Positions 31,751 through 42,322 of a stretch of 64,000 nucleotides of DNA are shown one piece after another. Each line of letters opens with the position of its first letter. The stretch's first letter is position 1. The notes below the pieces were generated by a model. The model was given only the letters and a program-made list of their open reading frames with translations. It did no database searches and was not told where the DNA came from. Both the position numbers and the translations under genes were made by a program. Source of the stretch: Candidatus Rhodoferax randersensis (GTDB lineage: Bacteria; Pseudomonadota; Gammaproteobacteria; Burkholderiales; Burkholderiaceae_C); contig JADKEH010000006.1 in the NCBI GenBank assembly GCA_016718155.1, positions 1-64,000 of the forward strand, read 5' to 3'.

Positions 31751-32224
31751 ATGATTCCGCCCACCGCCATTCGGGACAGCGTTCGGACACTGCTCAAGAC
31801 CACGGGTTTTGCCGTGCTGGCCACTGAAAACACCGGACAACCGCATACCAGTTTGATTGCCATTACCCCGCTGGATGAGGGGCAACGGCTTGTTTTTGCC
31901 ACTTACCGCAACACCCGCAAATTCACCAACCTGATGCAAAACCCACGCGTGTCGTTGTTGATTGATGGCCGCTACCGCGAAGCGGCCAGCGGCACACCAG
32001 ATGGCTTGATCCTCAGTGCGGTGGGGCGGGTGCGGGAAATCGATGCCGCTACGCTTTCGCACCAGCTGGCCGCCCACTTGCAAAAACACCCTGACCTGAC
32101 AACCTTCATGCAAGCACCAGACTGTGTGCTGCTTGAGGTGGTGGTTGACCGTTACCAAGTGGTGCGCGGTATTGACGATGTCACCTGGTGGTGCGTAGAC
32201 GACCTGAAAACACCCGCTGAGTAA
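31751..32224 (+). CDS. pyridoxamine 5'-phosphate oxidase-like FMN-binding protein
   Basis: This 157-residue protein has the split-barrel pattern of PNPOx-like flavoproteins: FAVLATENTGQPHTSLIAIT, RLVFATYRNTRKFTNLMQNP and SVLSLLIDGR-like strand VSLLIDGRYRE. It likely binds FMN or heme/F420-like cofactor. The single-domain form is common for uncharacterised oxidoreductases. The gene is monocistronic; downstream is convergent to the CBS gene. Confidence 0.82.
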   Translation: MIPPTAIRDSVRTLLKTTGFAVLATENTGQPHTSLIAITPLDEGQRLVFATYRNTRKFTNLMQNPRVSLLIDGRYREAASGTPDGLILSAVGRVREIDAATLSHQLAAHLQKHPDLTTFMQAPDCVLLEVVVDRYQVVRGIDDVTWWCVDDLKTPAE

Positions 32225-32264
32225 AGCAGACGCACTGGCCCCCCTCCCGGCTGCATCAGGTGTT

Positions 32265-32900
32265 TTAGCGCCACAAACTCAGCGGTGGATCCGCTACAAC
32301 GGCGCGCAAAATGTCCGTACGGGAAACGTATCCGACAAGACGCCCAAGTTCTGCGGTCACTGGCACACCGTCAAGATTGTTCGTCAGCATAGCCGTGGCG
32401 ATGCGCCGAATGTCCGTAACTGCTTCGGCAGTGATGACGGGCGTGCGCATGACATCTGCAACCCGTCGCGCCAGCAACTCCATGCCGTTTTCAGTACCAA
32501 GTTGCAAAGCAACCAAAAGGTCATGTTCACCAACCATGCCAACAAGATGGGATGCATCGTCAATAACAGGTGCCTGCTTGATGTTATGAGACCGAAGGGT
32601 TCGCCAGGCTTGCTCCACATCGTCGCTGACTTCGACGCAAATTACTTTGCGTTGCATGATCTGCCCTGCGTGATAGAGAGGTCCGCGCTCAATCTCGCGG
32701 GGCAGCATGGCACGGTAAGCCCGCACGGCTTTTTCATTCGGTGCACCTGGCACCATTGCTTGCAGGTTGTGAACTGGCCAAGAGTCATCTTCGCGATCAT
32801 GGGGGCGCGCAGATCGGACCCGCTCCAACCCATTCACCCGTTGCATTTCCTCCAATGTGCCGCGAAAAACTTGTCCAGTAACTCCGTACGCTGCAAACAT
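32265..32900 (-). CDS. CBS-domain protein with N-terminal extension
   Basis: This 211-residue protein has an N-terminal region of about 70 residues and then a tandem CBS pair: IMQRKVICVEVSDDVEQAWR with LRSHNIKQAPVIDDASHLVG, then VADVMRTPVITAEAVTDIRR with GVPVTAELGRLVGYVSRTDI. CBS pairs bind adenosine ligands and regulate enzymes or transporters. It lies 34 bp upstream of, and reads into nothing but, the intergenic gap, with TerC transcribed in the same direction. Confidence 0.88.
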   Translation of the reverse strand: MFAAYGVTGQVFRGTLEEMQRVNGLERVRSARPHDREDDSWPVHNLQAMVPGAPNEKAVRAYRAMLPREIERGPLYHAGQIMQRKVICVEVSDDVEQAWRTLRSHNIKQAPVIDDASHLVGMVGEHDLLVALQLGTENGMELLARRVADVMRTPVITAEAVTDIRRIATAMLTNNLDGVPVTAELGRLVGYVSRTDILRAVVADPPLSLWR

Positions 32901-32934
32901 CGCCTAATCCTTTGAAATATGCTGCGAATCTGAT

Positions 32935-33894
32935 TTAGCCCTTTGGCTGCGCGGTGGCAGTGCGCAAACTCAGCAACATGGTCAAGGCCAAAATACCCAC
33001 GACCACTCCCAGAGAAATGCCTACAGGAATTTTGTAAATATCGATCAAGCACATCTTGGTTCCGATGAACACCAGAATGACTGCCAATCCGTAGTTGAGC
33101 AAGTGGAATTTGTTGGCCACAGCCGCCAGCAAGAAGTACATGGCGCGCAAGCCCAGTATGGCAAACACATTGCTGGTCAGCACTATGAAAGGGTCGCTGG
33201 TAATGGCAAAGATGGCCGGGATGGAATCCACCGCAAAAATCACGTCGGTCAGCGCAATCAGGCAGATCACCATGAACAGCGGTGTGGCAATCTTTTTTCC
33301 GTTTTCAACCGTCCAGAAATTCTCGCCGTCGTAGGTCTTGCTGACTGGCAGCAGCTTGCGCAGCAGCTTTAAAGCGGGGTTGTCGTTGAGGTCGGGCTCT
33401 TTGCCAGCGGCCCACCACATTTTCACGCCGGTCAGAATCAGGAACGCGCCAAACACGTACAAGATCCAGTGAAACTCAGCCAGCAACCATCCACCCACCA
33501 AAATCATGATGGTGCGCAACACAATTGCGCCAATGATGCCGATCATCAACACGCGCTTTTGAAAGTGTGAGGGCACCGCGAAGTAGGTGAAGATCAGCAA
33601 GAAGACAAAGATGTTGTCCACCGCCAGTGATTTTTCAATCAGGTAGCCGGTCAGGAATTCCAGTGACTTTGTGTTGGCTATCTCGGTAGAGCCCGTGCTG
33701 TCTTTGACTGCCCACCAAAACAGGCCGTTGAACAAAAAGCTCAGGCCAATCCAGACCAGCGACCAGTTCAACGCCTCTTTGACGCCGATGTCGTGAGAAC
33801 CCTGCTTTTTGAGCACCACAAAGTCGATAAACAGCGACACCAGCACGATGGCGACGAAAGTGGCCCACAACCACAAGGGGGCAATAGTTTGCAT
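32935..33894 (-). CDS. TerC/Alx-family membrane protein
   Basis: This 319-residue protein has about nine helices and the TerC hallmarks: EKSLAVDNIFVFLLIFTYFA near residues 88-107 and ALTDVIFAVDSIPAIFAITS near 215-235, each with Asp residues in the membrane. Alx-type TerC proteins export manganese or are linked to metal resistance. No yybP-ykoY riboswitch could be recognised upstream. Confidence 0.92.
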   Translation of the reverse strand: MQTIAPLWLWATFVAIVLVSLFIDFVVLKKQGSHDIGVKEALNWSLVWIGLSFLFNGLFWWAVKDSTGSTEIANTKSLEFLTGYLIEKSLAVDNIFVFLLIFTYFAVPSHFQKRVLMIGIIGAIVLRTIMILVGGWLLAEFHWILYVFGAFLILTGVKMWWAAGKEPDLNDNPALKLLRKLLPVSKTYDGENFWTVENGKKIATPLFMVICLIALTDVIFAVDSIPAIFAITSDPFIVLTSNVFAILGLRAMYFLLAAVANKFHLLNYGLAVILVFIGTKMCLIDIYKIPVGISLGVVVGILALTMLLSLRTATAQPKG

Positions 33895-34150
33895 AAAGGT
33901 CTTAAAAGTTGGAGGTCAGCCGCCCATTGGGGGTGCTCTGCTATGCGGTGGCCGGAGGTGCCAGTACGCAAGCGTTGGTCGAGTTTAGCTTCTTTGCCCC
34001 ATGTTTAGTCTGATAAAAATGTCAATTTAGTTCGTAAAAAGAGGAGTGTTTCAACAGCAATTTCCTGCAAAAGAACAAACCGGCGACATGCGTTGTGGCA
34101 TGTGGCCCCTTGCTTCGATTGGCACTTGTGGTGGACCTGTTCGCCAGGCG

Positions 34151-36674
<2,524 letters not shown>

Positions 36675-37052
36675 ATGACTGCACGCAATGTGTTGGGCTC
36701 CGATCTGATGGTCTGCTCCTACGACCCCCTGACCGGGTTTTACCGCGACGGCTGCTGCACCACCGACCAAGCAGACCACGGCACCCACGTGGTGTGCGCG
36801 CAAATGACGCAGGCATTTCTCGACTACTCGCTGGCACAAGGCAACGACCTGATCACGCCCAGGCCCGAGTACCGCTTTGCCGGGCTCAAGGCGGGCGACC
36901 GCTGGTGCCTGTGCGCGGTGCGCTGGCGCGAAGCCTTGTCCGCCAACGTGGCGCCCCCGGTGTTTTTGAAAAGCACACACATCAACGCGCTGGGCATTGT
37001 GACGCTGGCCCAACTGCAAGCCCACGCGGCTGATTTGACGCCCTCTGCATGA
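36675..37052 (+). CDS. DUF2237 family protein
   Basis: This 125-residue protein has the signature of the family: NVLGSDLMVCSYDPLTGFYR, DGCCTTDQADHGTHVVCAQM, TQAFLDYSLAQGNDL and GDRWCLCAVRWREAL. Several conserved Cys and His suggest metal binding. The ATG at 36675 fits the family start; an upstream in-frame start would add 23 unrelated residues. It overlaps the next gene by 4 bp. Confidence 0.9.
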   Translation: MTARNVLGSDLMVCSYDPLTGFYRDGCCTTDQADHGTHVVCAQMTQAFLDYSLAQGNDLITPRPEYRFAGLKAGDRWCLCAVRWREALSANVAPPVFLKSTHINALGIVTLAQLQAHAADLTPSA

Positions 37053-37495
37053 TTACCCAGACAGCCCGACCGCCTGCGGTAACCTGGCTGGGCTACGGCG
37101 GCTTGTTGCCTTTTGTGGGCACGGCGCTGACGTTCTTTCTGGATCGGCACCATGGCAGCGTGTGGCTGCACATGGCGCTGGCGTATGGGGCAGTCATCTT
37201 GAGCTTTGTGGGCGCGCTGCACTGGGGCTTTGCCATGGCGCACCCGGCAGCAAGCGGACCAGTGGCAAACAGGCTGTTCATCGGGAGCGTCGTGCCCTCG
37301 CTAGTGGGATGGGTGGCTCTGCTGGTTGCACCACCCGCTGGCGCCGCACTGTTGATTGCCGGCTTTTTGACCCACTACTGGCAAGACGTGCGGCTGGCCC
37401 GCATCCTGCCGCTGCCAACCTGGTATTTGCCGCTGCGCCTGCAACTCACGGTCGTGGCCTGCCTGAGCTTGGCGTCGGTGACTTTTACAGCCTAG
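37049..37495 (+). CDS. DUF3429 family membrane protein
   Basis: This 148-residue protein has about four helices: YGGLLPFVGTALTFFLDRHH, YGAVILSFVGALHWGFAMAH, SVVPSLVGWVALLVAPPAGA and WYLPLRLQLTVVACLSLASV. The GALHWG block is typical of the family. Its ATG overlaps the DUF2237 stop (ATGA). Function unknown; relatives often sit next to photolyase or light-related genes. Confidence 0.87.
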   Translation: MITQTARPPAVTWLGYGGLLPFVGTALTFFLDRHHGSVWLHMALAYGAVILSFVGALHWGFAMAHPAASGPVANRLFIGSVVPSLVGWVALLVAPPAGAALLIAGFLTHYWQDVRLARILPLPTWYLPLRLQLTVVACLSLASVTFTA

Positions 37496-37541
37496 GTTTG
37501 GCCAAGCACGGCCCCCCACGTGCAGCCCGCAGGATGCACCC

Positions 37542-37712
37542 ATGAGTTACGCCGTGGTCTGGTTCAAGCGCGACTTGCGGCTGCACGACCACGCGGCATT
37601 GGTGGATGCCGCAGCGCATCGCCCGATGCTGTGCCTGTATGTGATTGAGCCCAGCCTGTGGGCGCCGCCAGACGCGGCGCGCCAGCACGACGAATTTTTT
37701 GGAGGAGCCGTG
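37542..37712 (+). pseudogene. N-terminal remnant of a photolyase/cryptochrome gene
   Basis: The 57 codons begin MSYAVVWFKRDLRLHDHAAL and continue PMLCLYVIEPSLWAPPDAAR, the unmistakable N-terminus of a cryptochrome/photolyase-family protein. After QHDEFF the photolyase sequence stops and the frame runs into the ribosome binding site and start of an SDR gene. About 85-90 percent of the enzyme, including the whole FAD domain, is gone. The reading frame stays open into the SDR, so a fusion protein could be made. Confidence 0.85.
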
Positions 37713-38540
37713 ATGAGCGAAGTTGCCATGCGTTTGCCGAATTTGCTGCACCAGTACGCCAAGCAATTGGCGGCGCAGGACTCAGCCTCTGCATCCCAGC
37801 CCCACGCCAGCACGCTGAACCTGGCTTCGTTCCCCGAGGGGTTCCGCGCCCTGGTCATAGGCGCATCGGGCGGCATTGGCCAGGCCTTTGTGCAGGTGCT
37901 GCAAACGCACCCCCGCTGCGGCACAGTGGTAGGCCTGCACCGCCACTCGGAACCGCGCCTGGACTTGGATGACGAGGCCAGCATCGCCAGCGCAGCAGAT
38001 GCCTTGCGTGGGGGCGAAAACGGTGAAATTGGCGGTAGCGGCAAGTTCCACCTGATCATCCACGCCGCCGGTGTCCTGCACACGGCGGACTTCAGCCCCG
38101 AGAAGAAAATGGGCGATTTGAGTTATGCCCAGTTGGAAGCCACTTTCCGCGTCAACACCTTTGGCCCCGCCCTGGTGCTGCGCCACTTTTGCCCGCTGCT
38201 CGAACCCCAGCGCGGCGTGCTGGCGGTGCTGTCGGCCAAGGTGGGCAGCATTGAGGACAACCGCCTGGGCGGCTGGTACAGCTACCGCGCTTCCAAGGCG
38301 GCGCTCAACATGATGCTCAAAACGGCGGCCATCGAAGTCAAGCGCAGCAACCCACATGCTGTGCTGGTCAGCCTGCATCCGGGCACGGTCAACACCGGTT
38401 TGTCAAAACCATTCAAAGGTGAACAGATTGGCCGGGCCGCGCCCGACGCAGTGGCAGACATGCTGGGCGTTTTGAACCGCTTGGCAGCGGCCGACTCCGG
38501 CGGCTTTTTTGCCTACTCGGGGCAACGTCTGCCGTGGTGA
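37713..38540 (+). CDS. short-chain dehydrogenase/reductase, C-factor-like
   Basis: From the ATG at 37713 (GGAGGA 6 bp upstream) this is 275 residues. The NAD(P) site is ALVIGASGGIGQAFVQVLQ, followed by the NNAG-like LIIHAAGVLHT and the catalytic YSYRASKAALNMMLKTAAI (Tyr, Lys). The end has VSLHPGTVNTGLSKPF, typical of C-factor/YciK-type SDRs. The same frame extends 57 codons upstream into the photolyase remnant. The SDR start with its own ribosome site is preferred. Confidence 0.9.
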   Translation: MSEVAMRLPNLLHQYAKQLAAQDSASASQPHASTLNLASFPEGFRALVIGASGGIGQAFVQVLQTHPRCGTVVGLHRHSEPRLDLDDEASIASAADALRGGENGEIGGSGKFHLIIHAAGVLHTADFSPEKKMGDLSYAQLEATFRVNTFGPALVLRHFCPLLEPQRGVLAVLSAKVGSIEDNRLGGWYSYRASKAALNMMLKTAAIEVKRSNPHAVLVSLHPGTVNTGLSKPFKGEQIGRAAPDAVADMLGVLNRLAAADSGGFFAYSGQRLPW

Positions 38541-38616
38541 CTCGGCATGCACCATAGTCGTCGCCGAAAAGGTGCCTTCTGATTCGGGACTGGTCAGCGC
38601 ACCAGCATGCCCACTC

Positions 38617-39039
38617 TCATGAATCCGCCTCAGCGATGACACTGCCCGAAGCCAGCAGATCGTCAATGCGAGCCATCAGCAACAGTCCCGTGGCTGAGTA
38701 GGGGTCAAATTCGGGCCAGTCGATTTTTGTTTCCGGGTCAATGTCAGACAGGCTGACAAGCGCCATCGACCAGTTTTCATAGCGTCTTTTGACGATGCTT
38801 TCGCAGTGGATCATCTCCACCTTGGTGTGCCGCAAATCGGAATAGATGCGCGAGTACAGCTTGGTGACCGTGGCGCGCTCACCTTCGAGCACCTGCAAGA
38901 ACACGCCTTGACCCTGGCACAGCACCCCGGTGATCCCGTTGGCCTGGTTCCAGGCTTGCGATTTCTCCAGGATGGCCTTGGTCATGGTGCCGGTTTGGGG
39001 CCCCACCGCAGAGCTGACGTAGATGACACGGATGAGCAT
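38617..39039 (-). CDS. BLUF-domain blue-light sensor protein
   Basis: This 140-residue stand-alone BLUF protein has Tyr in MLIRVIYVSSAVGP, Asn in NQANGITGVLCQGQ, Gln in GVFLQVLEGERATV and Trp in RYENWSMALVSL. The ATG at 39039 marks the start of the fold. It is convergent with the SDR gene and lies downstream of fasciclin genes. It differs enough from the BLUF at 13500 that they are not recent duplicates. Confidence 0.93.
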   Translation of the reverse strand: MLIRVIYVSSAVGPQTGTMTKAILEKSQAWNQANGITGVLCQGQGVFLQVLEGERATVTKLYSRIYSDLRHTKVEMIHCESIVKRRYENWSMALVSLSDIDPETKIDWPEFDPYSATGLLLMARIDDLLASGSVIAEADS

Positions 39040-39151
39040 GGTCGATACCTTGATAGGCCTGTGCTGGTGGTGATAGGAAAGCTGCCCGGGGTGATGGACG
39101 CGCCCGCACGGCGCACGCTGAAGGTTGCCATTCAGCGTGCGCGTGCACACC

Positions 39152-39607
39152 TTACATGCGGGGCAAGACCACCGTGTCGATCACGTGAATGACACCGTTG
39201 TCTGCCACGATGTCGGTGGCGGTGACCTTCGCGCCGTCAACCATCACGCCGCCGGTAGTGGCGATGGTCAGCTCCGAGCCTTGAACGGTCTTGACCTTGC
39301 CGGCTTTCACGTCTTTGGCCATGACTTTGGCGCCCACCACGTGGTAGGTCAGCACGGCACTGAGTTTGGCCTTGTCCGCCAACAGGGCGTCCAGGTCAGC
39401 CTTGGGTATCTTGGCGAAGGCCGCGTCAGTCGGCGCAAACACAGTGAACGGGCCCTTGCCCTTGAGTGTGTCAACCAAACCTGCCGCCGTCAGCGCCGCA
39501 GCGAGTGTCTTGAACTGGCCAGCCGCAGCGGCGGTGTCCACGATGTCCTTGGCTTGGGCGCTCAGGGCAGCCAGTGAGAGGGTGGTGATAACAAGTAGCT
39601 TTTTCAT
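39152..39607 (-). CDS. secreted fasciclin (FAS1) domain protein
   Basis: This 151-residue protein has a 19-residue signal peptide ([19 protein letters not shown]) and one FAS1 domain, including [20 protein letters not shown] and [18 protein letters not shown]. It is nearly colinear with the protein at 15304-15759. It lies downstream of the two-domain fasciclin lipoprotein, probably in the same transcript (91 bp gap). Confidence 0.92.
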   Translation of the reverse strand: MKKLLVITTLSLAALSAQAKDIVDTAAAAGQFKTLAAALTAAGLVDTLKGKGPFTVFAPTDAAFAKIPKADLDALLADKAKLSAVLTYHVVGAKVMAKDVKAGKVKTVQGSELTIATTGGVMVDGAKVTATDIVADNGVIHVIDTVVLPRM

Positions 39608-39698
39608 GATGAGGTTCCTAGGGTTGTTGAAAAGTGAAAAGCGAGAAATGAAAGGTTGAAAGCGGAAAGAGAATCAGAGAAGGGAGACGCTAATGGCT

Positions 39699-40628
39699 TC
39701 ACGGACTCGGCAAAATGACTTTGTCCAGCACGTGAATCACGCCATTGCTGGTCAGCACATCGGTTCCAACGATGGTGGCGCTGCGGCCACGCTGATCGGC
39801 GATCGCCAGGGCGGCGCTCACGGTGAAGGTGTCACCTTGCAGCGTTTTGATGGGTGTGCCGATAGGAACTTCGGCCTTCAGTACCTGGGCGCCAAGCACG
39901 TGGTAGGTCAGCACCTTGGTCAACAGGGCCTTGTCAGCGAGCAAGGCGGACTTGCTCAGGCCAAGCTCCGTCAAAAGGGCGGCAAAGGCAGCATTGGTCG
40001 GGGCAAACACCGTAAATGGCCCGGTTCCGCTCAGCGTGCCAGCCAAGTCGGCGGCCGTGACGGCTTCAACCAGGATGCTGAAGTCGCTCAGTTCTGCTGC
40101 GGTTTGCACCACGTTCTTGTTGGCCGGCAACAGTACCTTGTCGATCGCATGGATCACGCCATTGCTGGTTGCCAGGTCGGTCACGATGATGGTGGCGGTG
40201 CGGTTGCGCCCGTCGGTGACGCGCAATGCGGCGCCCACGGCGTCAATCTTGAAGATGCCGCCCTGCAGCGTCTTGATGGCTTTGCCAACCGGTACGTCGG
40301 CCTTGTTTACTTTTCCGGCCAGGACGTGGTAGGTCAACACGCTGGTGAGCAGGGCTTTGTCGGCCAGTAGCTGCTGCTTGGTCAAGCCGAGCTCGGTCAA
40401 CAAGGCGGCAAAGGCGTCATTGGTTGGTGCCAGCACGGTGAAGGGACCAGGCCCCGACAGCGTGGAGGCCAAGTCGGCGGCAACCACTGCCTCGACCAGG
40501 ATGCTGAAGCGGGCGTCAGACTGGGCGGTTTCGACAATATTGATGGGGTGTGCGTCATCGCCGCCACCGCAGGCCGCGACCAGCGCGACCACGGACAGCG
40601 CCGCGACTTTTTTGAACCAGTGAATCAT
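39699..40628 (-). CDS. fasciclin lipoprotein with two FAS1 domains
   Basis: This 309-residue lipoprotein has a signal peptide with lipobox ALVAAC (Cys about residue 20) followed by GGGDDAH, so it is probably anchored in the outer membrane. Two FAS1 domains follow (about residues 30-165 and 168-305); each has GPFTVLAPTNDAFAALL or [17 protein letters not shown] and ends SNGVIHAIDKVLLP or SNGVIHVLDKVILP. The domains are close copies, an internal duplication. It is divergent from a TetR gene and has a palindrome in its promoter. Confidence 0.93.
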   Translation of the reverse strand: MIHWFKKVAALSVVALVAACGGGDDAHPINIVETAQSDARFSILVEAVVAADLASTLSGPGPFTVLAPTNDAFAALLTELGLTKQQLLADKALLTSVLTYHVLAGKVNKADVPVGKAIKTLQGGIFKIDAVGAALRVTDGRNRTATIIVTDLATSNGVIHAIDKVLLPANKNVVQTAAELSDFSILVEAVTAADLAGTLSGTGPFTVFAPTNAAFAALLTELGLSKSALLADKALLTKVLTYHVLGAQVLKAEVPIGTPIKTLQGDTFTVSAALAIADQRGRSATIVGTDVLTSNGVIHVLDKVILPSP

Positions 40629-40712
40629 GGTGAGGTCTCCGTGAACAAGTGAATGAAGGGGCTAACTGCCAGTTGCTTTGATGTCCAAAGAAACTTGACG
40701 AGCGAATTATTA

Positions 40713-40745
40713 AACCAATAAGTTCACCATATGAACTCTGTGGTT
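40713..40745 (-). promoter_or_regulatory. candidate TetR operator (nested palindrome)
   Basis: The 33 bp element has outer arms AACCA/TGGTT and inner arms AGTTCA/TGAACT about a 5 bp centre, so 11 bases pair on each side. It lies between the divergent fasciclin lipoprotein and TetR genes, as expected for an operator of that regulator. Its left half includes ACCAATAAGT, seen also upstream of the other fasciclin gene. Confidence 0.7.
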
Positions 40746-40815
40746 ATTATTTAGACCTTACGGATGATTTGAAACTGTCGGGTGTGAATTGCCACCAAAG
40801 CGCCTACAATCGGGC

Positions 40816-41451
40816 ATGGCAAAAATATCATTTCGGCAACAGGTGCTGCAGGCCCGAGAGGACGCGATCATCTCGTCCGTAAACCGGCTGTTGGCGCTCA
40901 AAGGGTTCGACTCGATCACGGTTGACGAGGTCGCGGCGGACGTCGGCATCGCCAAAGCGAGTCTTTACAAGCATTTCAAGTCAAAGGAAGAGCTGGCCGG
41001 CGCCGCCATGATTCGCGTGCTGGAACGCACACTGGCGCTGATCGATACGCTGCATCAAGACTCGCAGACCCCGGCCATCGAGCAACTGCGCTCGGTGGCG
41101 CGCTGGACCATGCAAGTCCAGTTGGCGGGCGAAATGCCGTCTTTGCCGGCACAGAACTCCACACTGCGCTCAACCTTGATGAACAGTGCCGCCTACATGG
41201 ACCGCTTGATGGCCGTTAGCGACAAACTCGGTGCGTGGATCACCGAGGCGCAAAGTGCGGGTCAAATCGACCCAGCGCTGGCCCCCGAAGTGGTTCTGTA
41301 CACGCTGTTTGCCCGCGCCTGTGACCCGGTGCTGGGGCTGCTCAAGGCTGGCGGCCAGCACAGTGACGAGCGCATTATCGACATGCTGCTGTCGACCTGC
41401 TTCAATGGCCTCGCCGGTGCGAGCACAAAGGCTCGCAAGGGCGCCCGTTAA
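40816..41451 (+). CDS. TetR-family transcriptional regulator
   Basis: This 211-residue regulator has the N-terminal helix-turn-helix DSITVDEVAADVGIAKASLY followed by KHFKSKEEL. The remaining 150 residues are the ligand and dimer domain with LRSVARWTMQVQLAGEMPSL. It is divergent from the fasciclin lipoprotein and likely controls that gene and itself. The ATG at 40816 is used; upstream residues lack conservation features. Confidence 0.9.
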   Translation: MAKISFRQQVLQAREDAIISSVNRLLALKGFDSITVDEVAADVGIAKASLYKHFKSKEELAGAAMIRVLERTLALIDTLHQDSQTPAIEQLRSVARWTMQVQLAGEMPSLPAQNSTLRSTLMNSAAYMDRLMAVSDKLGAWITEAQSAGQIDPALAPEVVLYTLFARACDPVLGLLKAGGQHSDERIIDMLLSTCFNGLAGASTKARKGAR

Positions 41452-41474
41452 CCGGCTCTTGGTTGGGCAGGCCG

Positions 41475-42095
41475 CTATTTGCCCAGTATTGGGAACAGCT
41501 TCACCAGCCCGTCCGACATTACTTCCACCGCCAGTGCAGCCAAAATCAGGCCCATCAGCCGGGTCATCACGTTGATGCCGGTCTTGCCCAGCACGCGGGC
41601 GATCGGTTGCGCCAGCGAGAAGCACAGGGCGGTGGCCAGCGCAATCACCACACCGTAGCCCACCAGCGAACCCAATTGCCAAAAGGTCTTGGCCTTGTCA
41701 GCGTAGATCACCACGGTGGACATGGTGGCCGGGCCGGTCAGCAGCGGGATGGTGAGCGGCACCACGGCGATGCTGGCGCGCGCAGCGGCGTCGTGCATTT
41801 CCTCCTCATTTGACTTGGCCTCGGCCGGTTGGGCGTTGAGCATGGCCAGTGCCGAGGTCAGCAGCAGCATGCCGCCTCCCACCTGAAAGCTGGCCAGCGA
41901 GATGCCGAAAAACTCCAGAATGTGCAGGCCCATCAAGGCGCTGATGGCGATCACCACAAAGGCGCTGAACGACGAAATCCAGATCGTGCGACGCCGCTGC
42001 TCGCTTGAAAAGTCCTGCGTGTAATGGATGAAGAAGGGCACGATGGCCAGCGGGTTGACGATGGCCAGCAGGGTGACGAGTGGTTTGAAGTCCAT
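41475..42095 (-). CDS. MarC-family integral membrane protein
   Basis: This 206-residue protein has six helices and MarC-typical stretches: LLAIVNPLAIVPFFIHYTQD at the start, LASFQVGGGMLLLTSALAML and IAVVPLTIPLLTGPATMSTV. A cytoplasmic loop with EAKSNEEEMHDAAA separates the halves. Function is not established; MarC is not a drug pump despite its name. Confidence 0.92.
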   Translation of the reverse strand: MDFKPLVTLLAIVNPLAIVPFFIHYTQDFSSEQRRRTIWISSFSAFVVIAISALMGLHILEFFGISLASFQVGGGMLLLTSALAMLNAQPAEAKSNEEEMHDAAARASIAVVPLTIPLLTGPATMSTVVIYADKAKTFWQLGSLVGYGVVIALATALCFSLAQPIARVLGKTGINVMTRLMGLILAALAVEVMSDGLVKLFPILGK

Positions 42096-42322
42096 GGGTG
42101 TGGTGGCAAGCGCAGCGTGGAGGGCTACCAGTCTAAGACTAATTGGCGGGCATCGGGTTTGCTGGCGCGTGGGTGCGCTGGCACTAGGACTTTCCCTTTG
42201 TTGCAGCGCAATGTCATGTTTTCGCCATAAAGCGCGGCTAGACTGACTTTACACAGCGTTTGCAATTTCGCGCGCGGGCCTCCAACGGTGAGTTGGGGGC
42301 TTATTTTTTTTGGAGATTTGGG

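Noticed and set aside
33895..34045. yybP-ykoY manganese riboswitch before terC
   Set aside because: I looked for the conserved core since it often precedes terC/alx, but could not align the segments with confidence.
42096..42322. Pho box before the TonB-dependent receptor
   Set aside because: The nucleotidase suggested phosphate control, but no direct repeat of CTGTCAT type is present.
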